Source of the DNA: Anaerolineaceae bacterium
Lineage (GTDB): Bacteria; Chloroflexota; Anaerolineae; Aggregatilineales; Phototrophicaceae
Assembly (NCBI GenBank): GCA_026708325.1
Contig: JAPOVC010000022.1
Location: 1-64,000 of the forward strand
Direction: 5' to 3'
Length of the DNA: 64,000 bases
Shown here in pieces: positions 1 through 7,898 of the stretch. Position 1 is the first letter of the stretch; each line of letters starts with the position of its first letter. The notes under the pieces are model-generated. The model ran no database searches and had not been told where the DNA came from. It worked only from the letters and a program-made list of their open reading frames with translations. The position numbers and the translations under genes are program-made.

Positions 1-340
1 CGCACCGGCTTCCTCAGTCTTTCCCGCTGTCACATTGTCAAACTGCGCCCGCACGGCCCCCCGTCAACCCGGAACCCCGCAGGCCCCGGATCCTACACCC
101 ACGACACTGTCCTGTCAAGTCCGCCTGACGGGAGAAACTGGCGCGCCTCCGGTCACCGATATCTTGCAACCCAATCCCGCGGACCAGACGACCTGCTCGA
201 GACTGCGGTCTTCGGCAACGAAAAAGGGCCAGTTGCGCGCCATCACAAAGGCGCCATACCGGGCACGCGCCATGAGCTCCATTGAACAGCCTGTGTGCCA
301 GGCGAACGATCAGTTGTCGTGGAAGACTGTTCCGCAGACA
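1..340. other. non-coding or unassigned window edge
   Basis: I see no convincing gene here. The open frames that cross this stretch on the plus strand continue as antisense of the receptor-like gene that ends at 341, and their translations resemble no family. A small inverted repeat (289-293 with 299-303, 5 bp) lies just downstream of that gene and could be part of a weak terminator, but no U-tract follows it. Confidence 0.4.
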
Positions 341-1087
341 CTAACGCCGCGAGCGCTGCCATTCACCGAAAGCAACAAGGACAAACGCCAGGGTCATCAG
401 CGCAATACAGGAATACATGATCCTGTCGTAGTTGATTCTAAACCCAACATTCGCCTCGGCCGTCGCTTCGCCAACCTTGCGGTCAAGCTCCACCAGGGGT
501 TCCATCACCCTCGCCTTGGCTGCGTGATACTCCGGGCCATACAGACGCAACGCCGCCGCGAGCGCTTCGCCCTCCAGAGCGTACTCCCCGTCGCCGGCCT
601 CAACCTGCCCCGCAATCACGTCCATGATCTCGTTCTCGATCACCGCCAGCGCGTTGGATTCGTCCTCGGCCCTTTCCAGTTCGGCGATCTCGGCCTCATA
701 CAGCCCGGCCTCCTGAACGAGTGTCCGGATTGCAACGGGTTCGCCTTCCTCGCCGCTGTGTTCACGCGACACCAACACAAGATCCCAGTAAGGCACGTCG
801 AAGTATCTGTCCGGTCTCGGCGCCAGACCGTTGCGAATATCCAGAATCTCGTCAAACCACTTCCTGTAATCTGGATCACCGGTGATGGCATACAGCCGCG
901 CCATGCGGGTCAGGTCGTCCGAGGTCCTTCGCAGTCCGTCCGCGAGATATAACGCACTCTGACGGGCAGCATTGAAGGCGGTCAGGCCGGGACGGATCAG
1001 ACGGTAACTTATGGCCAGGGTCAGGCAAAGTAACACTGCTACCAGAGCCAGAATAAAAACTATCCGGGTCGGACCGGTTTTAGGCAT
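341..1087 (-). CDS. receptor-like membrane protein, one sensory unit, no output domain
   Basis: Predicted 248-residue protein. An N-terminal membrane helix (about residues 9-30) leads into one ~160-residue helical unit (GLRRTSDDLTRMARLY, YFDVPYWD, LEGEAL, EYHAAKARVM), and a C-terminal helix ends in the short basic tail QRSRR. The positive-inside pattern puts the unit outside the membrane. From memory, units like this form the sensory part of some bacterial histidine kinases and cyclases; here nothing enzymatic follows. The ATG at 1087 has GGGGA six bases upstream, so I prefer it to the adjacent GTG at 1090. It is the last gene of a six-gene paralogous array and lies 53 bases after the next member, probably in the same transcript. 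Its unit is the most diverged copy (GLRRT for GLRQT, RLYGPEYH for RLHG). The ligand is unknown. Confidence 0.88.
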   Translation of the reverse strand: MPKTGPTRIVFILALVAVLLCLTLAISYRLIRPGLTAFNAARQSALYLADGLRRTSDDLTRMARLYAITGDPDYRKWFDEILDIRNGLAPRPDRYFDVPYWDLVLVSREHSGEEGEPVAIRTLVQEAGLYEAEIAELERAEDESNALAVIENEIMDVIAGQVEAGDGEYALEGEALAAALRLYGPEYHAAKARVMEPLVELDRKVGEATAEANVGFRINYDRIMYSCIALMTLAFVLVAFGEWQRSRR

Positions 1088-1140
1088 CACATGTCCCCAA
1101 CTATCATCCAGAATGACCTGTCAGCGATCTCCGGCTTCTC

Positions 1141-1914
1141 TTACGATTCCATACTATCCAGTCTTGCCTGTTGGCGTCTGCGCTGCCACATGCGGGCGAG
1201 AATCAGCAGGGCTGCCAATGTCACCAGACCCAGCGCATTCGCCATGTAATTGTTGTTGCGTCGCACGATTTCCTTGTGTCCCGCCGTGAGCGCCGAGTTT
1301 ATCTGCGTGTCGAGTTCTACCAGGGGTTCCATCACCCTTGCCTTGGCGGCATGATAGTCTAGGCCGTGCAGACGCTGCGCGGCCGCCAGGGCATCGCCCT
1401 CCAGCACGTAATTGCCCCCGCCGGCCTCAATGCTTGCTGCGATGATTTCCATGACCTCGACTTCCAGCACGGCGAGCTCATTGGATGCGTCTTCCGCCGC
1501 TACAAACAACGCGAGTTCGTTTTCAAAGAGACCGGCGTCACGCGCGAGCTCGCGAACAGGCACGGCGTCTCCATATTCCACCTGGCGTATGCCGGTGTCC
1601 AGCACGATATCCCAGTAAGGAATCTCGAAATACTTCACGGGCCTCGGCGACTCGCCGTTGCGAATAGCGAGGATTTCATCGAAGTATTCGATGTAGACGG
1701 GGTCTCCGGTCACAGCGTAAAGACGAATCATGCGCGTCAGGTCGTCCGAGGTTTGCCGCAGCCCGTCGGCAAAGGCCAATGCCGCCCGACGCGAGGAAAG
1801 GAAGCGGTGAATGTACTGACGGTAATCCTGAAATTCCATGAAGTTTATAGTGCCGGCCACAATAACCAGCAATGTCAACGCGACAAGCACTCTGGAAGCG
1901 ACGCCAGTGTTCAC
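1141..1914 (-). CDS. receptor-like membrane protein, one sensory unit, no output domain
   Basis: Second array member, about 257 residues: membrane helix, one unit (ADGLRQTSDDLTRMIRLY, YFEIPYWD, VLEGDAL, DYHAAKARVM), membrane helix, then a basic tail (MWQRRRQQARLDSMES) of about 15 residues, the longest in the family. No kinase, HAMP or methyl-accepting region is present. The GTG at 1914 has GAGG about nine bases upstream; the longer frame from a GTG at 1929 lacks a ribosome-binding site, so 1914 is preferred. A promoter candidate and an 8-bp direct repeat lie upstream. The unit is assumed to be extracytoplasmic from the flanking charges, and no function can be stated beyond sensing or binding. 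Confidence 0.88.
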   Translation of the reverse strand: MNTGVASRVLVALTLLVIVAGTINFMEFQDYRQYIHRFLSSRRAALAFADGLRQTSDDLTRMIRLYAVTGDPVYIEYFDEILAIRNGESPRPVKYFEIPYWDIVLDTGIRQVEYGDAVPVRELARDAGLFENELALFVAAEDASNELAVLEVEVMEIIAASIEAGGGNYVLEGDALAAAQRLHGLDYHAAKARVMEPLVELDTQINSALTAGHKEIVRRNNNYMANALGLVTLAALLILARMWQRRRQQARLDSMES

Positions 1915-1952
1915 TTTGTATTTCCTCACCCGGGTAAATTAAGTGGTTACAT

Positions 1953-1988
1953 TTCGCCAACTTTACCCAATGCTGGTCGCTTCGCCAA
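1953..1988. repeat. direct repeat TTCGCCAA x2, possible operator
   Basis: The octamer TTCGCCAA occurs at 1953-1960 and 1981-1988, 28 bp start to start. The copies flank the -10/-35 candidate of the gene starting at 1914, so they could be an operator. They could also be chance, since the repeat is short. Confidence 0.3.
1960..1988 (-). promoter_or_regulatory. promoter candidate for the two-gene unit 1914-341
   Basis: Minus-strand -35 TTGGCG (1988-1983), 17-bp spacer, -10 TAAAGT (1965-1960). This would start transcription near 1953, about 39 bases before the GTG at 1914. Match to consensus is moderate. Confidence 0.4.
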
Positions 1989-2321
1989 ACTTTTGTGAAG
2001 AACGACAAGTGTTCAATCCATGGATCATTGCTCTTCCGGCACGGGCGGCACGCCGCGCAAACTGACGGTACAAGCATTGTCCCGGTTGCCAACGGTGAAA
2101 CGTTTCATTGCCAACTGCAGGGCAATGCGCCGGGAATTCATGCCGCAGGCAAATCGGCGGACTCGCTCTTGCCCCATCGCTGCGAGATGAAGCGGTGGCC
2201 CCGAATTGCTTTTCAGTTGCCTGACAGCAAGGGCATCGGCCCATCACCCTGGCATGACGGATTCAGGCGAATGAACATTTCCAGCTGGCCGGCACAGGAC
2301 GGCCGGTTCCGACAGTGTCAG
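1989..2321. other. intergenic spacer between array members
   Basis: The 407-base gap between two array genes (1915-2321) contains the promoter candidate and direct repeat near 1953-1988 and a hairpin at 2283-2308. Short open frames cross it on both strands, but none has a recognisable product or a ribosome-binding site. I call no gene here. Confidence 0.5.
2283..2308 (-). terminator. GC-rich hairpin downstream of array gene, possible terminator
   Basis: Inverted repeat of about 9 bp with two G-U pairs (2283-2291 with 2300-2308, 8-base loop) begins 14 bases past the stop at 2322. No U-tract follows on the minus strand, so it may act as a Rho-dependent or mRNA-end-protecting structure instead. 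Confidence 0.35.
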
Positions 2322-3821
2322 TCATCGGCGCCGCAGCCAAACACCGGCAAGCGTAAGGAGAAAGGCCGCAGCAAGCGTATAGACCCCCAGGTTCAGAGAC
2401 TGGTCATTGAACTCTATGACGGCGTCGATCCAGGTCACGTAGGCTTCCTCGACCTTTCGCTCCAGTTCAACAAGCGGCTGCATCACCTGGGCCTTGGCCG
2501 CATGGTATTCCGGGCCGTGAAGCCGCAGCATGGCCTGCAGGGCCTCACCTTCAAGGGCGTAATCTCCGCCACTGGCATCGATCTGCGCCGCGACCACATC
2601 CATGATTTCGTTTTCGATTTCGGCCAGGGCGTTGGAGGCATCTTCAGCACGAATGAATTCGGCGAATTCGCCCTCGGTCAGACCTGCGTTGCCGGCACGG
2701 GTCCGGATAGCCACGGCCTCTCCGGCTTCTCCTGTACGTTCACCCGTGTCCAACACGATGTCCCAGTAGGGAACGTCGAAGTATTTCTCTGGCCGAGGTT
2801 CTATTCCGTTGCGAATGTCGAGTATTTCGTCGAAGTAACTCCGGTAAAGCGGATCCCCGTTGATCGCATAGAGACGAACCATGAGGGTCAGGTCATCTGA
2901 AGTCTGCCGAAGATTGTCGGCAAAGCTGCGCGCGGCCAGGCGCGCAGAAATGTTGCGACTGATCGTCGGCCGTTCACGCTGGAAATTGGCCACTGAGGTC
3001 AGGCTGAACAACACGCCGACCATGGAGAGCAAGGCAGCGAGTATTGCCAGGATCCTGGCCCGGCCAGCAGCTGGCAATGAGCGACGATTGACCAGAAATT
3101 CAAGGGCGACCAGCACAAGCGTCGCCGCCAGCAGGATGACCCCGTTCCTCAACCCCTGATCGTAAAAGGAGATGACCTGCGGTCTCAACTCGCCAAAGGA
3201 CTGGTCTACCTTGCGGCCAAGCTCCACCAGGTGCGTCATCACCTGGGCCTTTGCGGCAAAGTAGTCAGGGCCATGCAGACGTAGCATCGCATCCAGCGCC
3301 TCGCCCTCCAGGACGTAGTCGCCGTCGCTGGCACCGATCTGCGTCGCCACGATTTCCATGATTTCGTTTTCGATCACAGCGAGCGCATTGGAAGCGTCCT
3401 CGGCCTTTGAGATCTCGGCCAGTTCTTCCTCCAGCAATCCGGCTTCACTGGCAAGTGTCCGAATGGGAACAGCAGGGCCGTCGTCGCCAAAGCGTTCCCC
3501 TGTGTTGAGCACGATGTCCCAGTACGGAACGGAAAAATAATCTGCCGGGCGGGGCGCCTCGCCATTGCGGATGGCCAGGATTTCATCGAAGTATTCCCGA
3601 TAGACGGGGTCGCCATTCACGGCATACAGGCGGACCATGCGCGTCAGATCATCAGAGGTCTGCCTCAGGCGATCTGCAAAGGAAAGCGCAGCCCTTCGCG
3701 CCGTCCAGTTGCCCTGAACGACTTCACGCTCGGACAGAAAATTTGCAAGGTAGAAACCACTCACCAAAACGGCGAGCAGGGTCAGTAGCGACAAGGCACT
3801 CGCTGGTTTCATCCTGGACAT
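2322..3821 (-). CDS. receptor-like membrane protein, two tandem sensory units, no output domain
   Basis: About 499 residues, arranged helix - unit A (about 46-205) - helix - short basic linker (NRRSLPAAGRAR) - helix - unit B (about 300-455) - helix - tail LRRR. Both units keep the family core: LRQTSDDLT, RLYA, PYWDIVL, LEGEAL, RLHGP, AKAQVM. Positive charges in the linker and tail predict both units outside and the linker inside the cell. The ATG at 3821 follows a strong AAGGGGGG element; an upstream TTG at 3842 would only extend the N-terminus. There is no catalytic or transmitter domain. Units A and B look like products of an internal duplication. Confidence 0.9.
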   Translation of the reverse strand: MSRMKPASALSLLTLLAVLVSGFYLANFLSEREVVQGNWTARRAALSFADRLRQTSDDLTRMVRLYAVNGDPVYREYFDEILAIRNGEAPRPADYFSVPYWDIVLNTGERFGDDGPAVPIRTLASEAGLLEEELAEISKAEDASNALAVIENEIMEIVATQIGASDGDYVLEGEALDAMLRLHGPDYFAAKAQVMTHLVELGRKVDQSFGELRPQVISFYDQGLRNGVILLAATLVLVALEFLVNRRSLPAAGRARILAILAALLSMVGVLFSLTSVANFQRERPTISRNISARLAARSFADNLRQTSDDLTLMVRLYAINGDPLYRSYFDEILDIRNGIEPRPEKYFDVPYWDIVLDTGERTGEAGEAVAIRTRAGNAGLTEGEFAEFIRAEDASNALAEIENEIMDVVAAQIDASGGDYALEGEALQAMLRLHGPEYHAAKAQVMQPLVELERKVEEAYVTWIDAVIEFNDQSLNLGVYTLAAAFLLTLAGVWLRRR

Positions 3822-4157
3822 GGCACCCCCCTTATGTTTCAAAAGTCACTTGCTGAAGTTGCTGCCCGCCTCCACATTGTGTCAGAAATCTATCACGAAT
3901 TGCAAAGGAACATAGAGTAAAAGGAAATCAATGGTAATTGGATAACCATGGAGCGGCCACAACTTGAATTGCCCTACAGCCCGGTTACGCCTCATTTGCG
4001 GGTAGTCACGTCAAGCCGAATCACGAAACGGGTTGCAAATGCAGGTCCGGGCTCAGGCCAAATTGCGGCATCGCGGGAGTTGCCCGAACCGCAGCGAACC
4101 GGAACCATGTATCTAAGGGAAATGTCTGCTGCGGTCGATCAGGGGTGACACTCCTTC
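3822..4157. other. intergenic spacer between array members
   Basis: This 336-base gap holds a possible minus-strand promoter for the gene starting at 3821 (TTGCAA at 3905-3900, 18-bp spacer, CACAAT at 3881-3876) and an 8-bp inverted repeat near its far end. A 66-codon plus-strand frame at 3948-4148 has no recognisable product, and I do not call it. Confidence 0.5.
4088..4135 (-). terminator. inverted repeat downstream of array gene, possible terminator
   Basis: Perfect 8-bp inverted repeat ACCGCAGC (4088-4095) / GCTGCGGT (4128-4135) with a 32-base loop, 22 bases past the stop at 4158. There is no U-tract. It is one of a series of hairpins found in each wide gap of the array. Confidence 0.3.
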
Positions 4158-5678
4158 TTACCTGCGTCTTAGCCAAATGCTCACTGACAGCAGCAGAAAG
4201 GCCGCAATGATGGCATGGTAGCCGGTGAACAGCGATTGGGTGATGAAGCTGATCGTGCCATTGATCCAGGTGTCGTACTGCTCCTGGACCAGGCGCTCCA
4301 ACTCTACCAGGGGTTGCATGACCAACGCCTTGGCGGCGTGGTATTCCGCACCGTGAAGTCGCAGCATGGCCTCAAGAGACTCGCCTTCAAGGGCGTATTC
4401 GCCACCACTGGCAGCCAGGGATTCGTCGACGACATCCATCACTTCATTCTCAATGATTGCCAGGGCGTTGGATGCGTCCTCCGCCTTGCCAAACTCGGCC
4501 AACTCCGCGGGCGACAGTCCCGCAGTGCTGGCGAGTGACCTGATTGCTGCCGTCTGGCTGGCTGAGCCGGGCCGTATACCGGTGTCCAGCACAATGTCCC
4601 AGTACGGCAAATCGAAATATTCGTCGGGTCGCGGCTTTATGCCGTTCCTGATATCCAGAATCTCGTCAAAGTATTCTCGATAGCGCGCTTCTCCGGTAAC
4701 GGCGTACAGCCGCGCCATTCTGGTAAGGTCGTCCGAAGTCTGCCGCAGGGAGTCCGAGAATTCCCGGGCGGCAACACGCTCGGAGATGGTCTTGCTGACT
4801 GCAGGTTGGTCCCTCAGAAAGTTCGTGAACAACGAAAGACTCAACACAATCAAGGCAAAGGCCAGCACGGCGGCGACCAGACCGATCCCCCTGGCGCGAC
4901 TTTCCAGTGCCGCCTTCAGTCCCTTGCGACGCCACTGAACCCAAAGATCAACGGCAACCAACGCCAGAGTCAGGGCCAGCAGAATGATATTGTCTCTCAT
5001 ACTGCTGGTGGAAAGTGCGATGAGGTTCCGCCGCGCTACTCCAAAGGTTGCCCTGACGTTTCTGCCCAATTCTGCCAGATTGGACATGATCTCGGCCTTG
5101 GCACCGTGATATTCCTGGCTGTGCAGGCGCCGCATTGCCTCGAGTGTCTCGCCTTCCAGCAAATAATCTCCGTCGCCGTCCTCAATTGCCGAAGCAATGA
5201 CCGCCATGATTTCGTTTTCTATGACAGCCAGAGCGTTGGACGCGTCCTCGGCCTGCTGCAACAAGGCATTCTCTTCCTCCAGCATTCCCGCCCTGTTGGC
5301 CAGGGTCCTGATTGGGATAGCAGGCCCCGGTTCACCAAAGCGCTCGCCTGAATTCAGAACAATATCCCAGTAAGGGGTTGTGAAATAGTTGCGGGGGCGC
5401 GGTGCCTCGCCATTGCGAATGGCAAGAATCTCATCAAAGTAATCCCTGTAAAGCGGATCCCCGGTAACGGCATACAGCCGCACCATGCGCGTCAGATCGT
5501 CCGAGGTCTGTCGCAGTCTGTCGGACAAGGAAAGCGCAGCCATTCGCGATCGCCAGAATCCCTGAACAGATTCTCGCTCGTTCATGTAATTTGTCATGCT
5601 CAGCATGCTGGCGAGTACCGCCAGCAAGACGAGAAATGTTACCGCCGAGGATCCGTCGACACTCGCGAAACGCTTCAC
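4158..5678 (-). CDS. receptor-like membrane protein, two tandem sensory units, no output domain
   Basis: About 506 residues with the same plan as its neighbour: helix, unit A, helix, basic cytoplasmic-type linker (VQWRRKGLKAALESRAR), helix, unit B, helix, tail LRRR. Both units carry LRQTSDDLTRM, YFDEIL.IRNG, PYWDIVL, LEGE.LEAM and RLH..EYH.AKA. The GTG start at 5678 is supported by GGAGG eight bases upstream. It is collinear with the protein encoded at 2322-3821, including the Arg-rich ends, which suggests whole-gene duplication. No catalytic domain can be seen. Substrate and partner are unknown. Confidence 0.9.
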   Translation of the reverse strand: MKRFASVDGSSAVTFLVLLAVLASMLSMTNYMNERESVQGFWRSRMAALSLSDRLRQTSDDLTRMVRLYAVTGDPLYRDYFDEILAIRNGEAPRPRNYFTTPYWDIVLNSGERFGEPGPAIPIRTLANRAGMLEEENALLQQAEDASNALAVIENEIMAVIASAIEDGDGDYLLEGETLEAMRRLHSQEYHGAKAEIMSNLAELGRNVRATFGVARRNLIALSTSSMRDNIILLALTLALVAVDLWVQWRRKGLKAALESRARGIGLVAAVLAFALIVLSLSLFTNFLRDQPAVSKTISERVAAREFSDSLRQTSDDLTRMARLYAVTGEARYREYFDEILDIRNGIKPRPDEYFDLPYWDIVLDTGIRPGSASQTAAIRSLASTAGLSPAELAEFGKAEDASNALAIIENEVMDVVDESLAASGGEYALEGESLEAMLRLHGAEYHAAKALVMQPLVELERLVQEQYDTWINGTISFITQSLFTGYHAIIAAFLLLSVSIWLRRR

Positions 5679-5720
5679 AGTTTCGTCCTCCAGATATGGC
5701 AGTCCACGCCACAGGTGCTA

Positions 5721-5737
5721 CCAGTGTGAGCCACTGG
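5721..5737 (-). terminator. small hairpin between array genes
   Basis: Perfect 6-bp stem CCAGTG/CACTGG with a 5-base loop. It lies just beyond the larger 13-bp hairpin downstream of the gene that ends at 5795. The pair may form a compound terminator or leader structure for the next gene. Confidence 0.3.
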
Positions 5738-5741
5738 CGAG

Positions 5742-5781
5742 CCGGCCGCAGGGTCAAGACAGGGTTGCACCCTGCGGCCGG
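5742..5781 (-). terminator. strong 13-bp GC hairpin between array genes
   Basis: Perfect 13-bp inverted repeat CCGGCCGCAGGGT (5742-5754) / ACCCTGCGGCCGG (5769-5781) with a 14-base loop, 13 bases past the stop at 5795. It is very stable but has no U-tract on either strand. Its position downstream of one array gene and upstream of the next suggests a transcript boundary. Confidence 0.5.
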
Positions 5782-5794
5782 TCTCCGTTCCTGC

Positions 5795-7453
5795 CTATGA
5801 TGCCGGTTGGCGACTGCGATAAAGGGAAGCGACCAGTACCAGGGCCGCCAGCAGGAGGGATCCCGCCAACAGGTTCATGAGCGTGTCGAATTCGTCCCGC
5901 CCGGCTTCCTCTTCCTGTTCAAGATCCTGCTCCAGTTGGCGCGCCAGTTCCACGAGCGGTTGCATGATGCGGGCCTTGGCTTCATGGTATTCGGCGCCAT
6001 GCAAACGCAACATGCCATCCAGGGCCTCGCCCTCCAGGCGATAGTCGTCACCGGCGCTGGCGGATACCACATCCATCACCTCGTTTTCCAGTTCGGCAAG
6101 GATGTTGGACTGTTCTTCAGCCTCGCGCAGCAGCGACAAACTCGCGGAAGTGACGCCGGCCCGTTCCAGCAAGGTTCGGACGGCGACGGCTTCTCCTGAT
6201 TCCCCGAGCCGGTGGTTGGTGGCCAGTACGAAGTCCCAGTAAGGGACCTCAAAGTAAAGTTCAGGCCGCGGCGCATCGCCATTGCGGATGGCCAGAATCT
6301 CGTCGAAATACTCCCGGTAGTTGTCTTCTCCGGTGATGGCATAGAGACGCGCCATGCGTGTCAAATCGTCAGAGGTCTGGCGCAAGCCGTCGGACAGGAA
6401 GATTTCGCTTTGGCGACGTGCTGCATTGAGGCCGGTGGCGTCGTTGGTTGCAAGGCTTTGCCGGCCGAGAAAAATGGACGCCAGCACGAGCAGCAGCGCG
6501 AGGGACGGCAGGATGGATTCGCGCGGATTCTGCCGGTCCACTGCCAGCACCAGTGCGACGGCCGCAACGACAGTCACAATCATCAGAATGTCCACATGTT
6601 GCTGCAGGAAATTGTGCGCGATTCCCTCAACAATCAGGACGTCCAGGCCAGAACCCGTCACCAGTTCGACCAAAGGCTGCATGATCAGCGCCTTGGCATC
6701 ATGGTACTCCTGACCATGCAGTCGCTGCAGGGCGTCCAGCGTCTCACCTTCAAATGCGAGACCGTCCTCGCCGACATTGGCTTCAATGACGTCCATGACA
6801 TCTTCTTCCAGCTTGGCGAGAAGATTGGACTGCCTCTCCGATTCCTGCAGCATGGCCTGTTCTCCCGACCGCAGACCGGCCTGCTGCATCAGAGACTGTA
6901 TGGATGCGGGCGCACCCAGGTCGCCGGGTCGCTCTCCCGTGGCCAGTGCGATATCCCAGTAGGGAATTTCGTAGTATTGCTCCGGCCGCGGGGCGATTCC
7001 GTTGCGAATGTCGAGGATTTCCTCGAAGTAGTCTCTGTAGACCTCTTCACCTGTCGCTGCGTACAGGCGCACCATGCGAGTCAGATCGTCGGAGGTCTGC
7101 CGCAATCCATCCGCCAGGTGGTAGAGTTCGCGCCGCTGGAGTCCGTCGGCCCTGATGTCATTGATTCCCGAGTAGGTCAGGGGCACAAGCACCAGCGCCA
7201 CAAGAACCAGCAGCAGGCCCAGCGACTCGGCCTTTGGCATATGAAAACGTCTCTGAAGCAGACCGTAAATGGAGACCAGGACTGTCAAGCCAAAAAGCGC
7301 GGCGATGATGATCAGCCATTGTTGCAGGTAGTTCTGAGCCATGTTGGGGGCGCCGAATTGCCCTTCACCCTCGCCGCCGGCCAGTTGCGCCAGTTGAAAA
7401 ATCGTGAGTGCCTCTATGTCATAGAACCAGATCAGGCTGTGCATACTGCTCAT
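5795..7453 (-). CDS. receptor-like membrane protein, two sensory units plus extra N-terminal helix
   Basis: About 552 residues and five predicted membrane helices. A unique ~40-residue N-terminus is followed by a helix (WLIIIAALFGLTVLVSIYGL), a second helix, unit A (LRQTSDDLTRMVRLY, YYEIPYWD, FEGETL), two helices, unit B (YFEVPYWD, LEGEAL, EYHEAKARIM), a final helix and tail RSRQPAS. The odd helix number predicts an outside N-terminus if both units are outside. The stretch YLQQWLIII before the first helix resembles FLQQHVDIL before the third, as if a leading third unit had been lost. The ATG at 7453 has GGGGGG eight bases upstream and is preferred to a TTG at 7483. No output domain is present. 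Confidence 0.88.
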   Translation of the reverse strand: MSSMHSLIWFYDIEALTIFQLAQLAGGEGEGQFGAPNMAQNYLQQWLIIIAALFGLTVLVSIYGLLQRRFHMPKAESLGLLLVLVALVLVPLTYSGINDIRADGLQRRELYHLADGLRQTSDDLTRMVRLYAATGEEVYRDYFEEILDIRNGIAPRPEQYYEIPYWDIALATGERPGDLGAPASIQSLMQQAGLRSGEQAMLQESERQSNLLAKLEEDVMDVIEANVGEDGLAFEGETLDALQRLHGQEYHDAKALIMQPLVELVTGSGLDVLIVEGIAHNFLQQHVDILMIVTVVAAVALVLAVDRQNPRESILPSLALLLVLASIFLGRQSLATNDATGLNAARRQSEIFLSDGLRQTSDDLTRMARLYAITGEDNYREYFDEILAIRNGDAPRPELYFEVPYWDFVLATNHRLGESGEAVAVRTLLERAGVTSASLSLLREAEEQSNILAELENEVMDVVSASAGDDYRLEGEALDGMLRLHGAEYHEAKARIMQPLVELARQLEQDLEQEEEAGRDEFDTLMNLLAGSLLLAALVLVASLYRSRQPAS

Positions 7454-7898
7454 GGGCAGAACCCCCCGATGTACTCGTTGCAAGAGAATAACCGGAAAGC
7501 ATTGTGTGCGAAAACTTTCACGCCAAGGAAACCAATGTCAATGCTTGCCTCCCTGAATGTTACCCCAAACATTGCCACGTGACAGAACATGGTTCACGGT
7601 GCGGGAGTGGGCAATCCCTTACAGTAATCAAAAGCCAGTGAACATCCATGAGCTGACTCAAGACAGCGGCAATGACTGGAAGAACCGGTTCTCGCGGCAA
7701 TGCCGCCAGCGACGTGCCGGGGAATGACGTCCTGAGCACCCTGCACGACAGTTACCTGGCAGGTTCAGCATAAAATGTCCCAGGACGACCCGGATACCAC
7801 CCGGTCAAGGCGATAGGGCACAGGAGGGCAAAACAGGAATTGCTGTCCGGCCCTCCGCTCGCAGTGTTCTGTTGCTGACCCTTATACGTTGCCGGAAG
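7454..7898. other. intergenic spacer between array members
   Basis: This 445-base gap contains a promoter candidate for the gene starting at 7453 (TTGACA at 7541-7536, 17-bp spacer, AAAGTT at 7518-7513) and the hairpin at 7823-7856. I see no coding sequence with a recognisable product. Confidence 0.5.
7823..7856 (-). terminator. hairpin downstream of array gene, possible terminator
   Basis: Perfect 7-bp outer stem GGAGGGC/GCCCTCC (7823-7829 with 7850-7856), a 3x3 internal loop, then a 4-bp inner stem ACAG/CTGT with a 6-base loop. It lies 43 bases beyond the stop at 7899. No U-tract follows. Confidence 0.4.

Noticed and set aside
3948-4148. 66-codon plus-strand frame in the array spacer
   Set aside because: No ribosome-binding site and no recognisable product; position and length fit chance.
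35-7582. Long plus-strand open frames (up to ~456 codons) opposite the receptor array
   Set aside because: They mirror conserved codons of the minus-strand repeats, share no homology I can see, and lack ribosome-binding sites; high GC keeps the antisense frames open.
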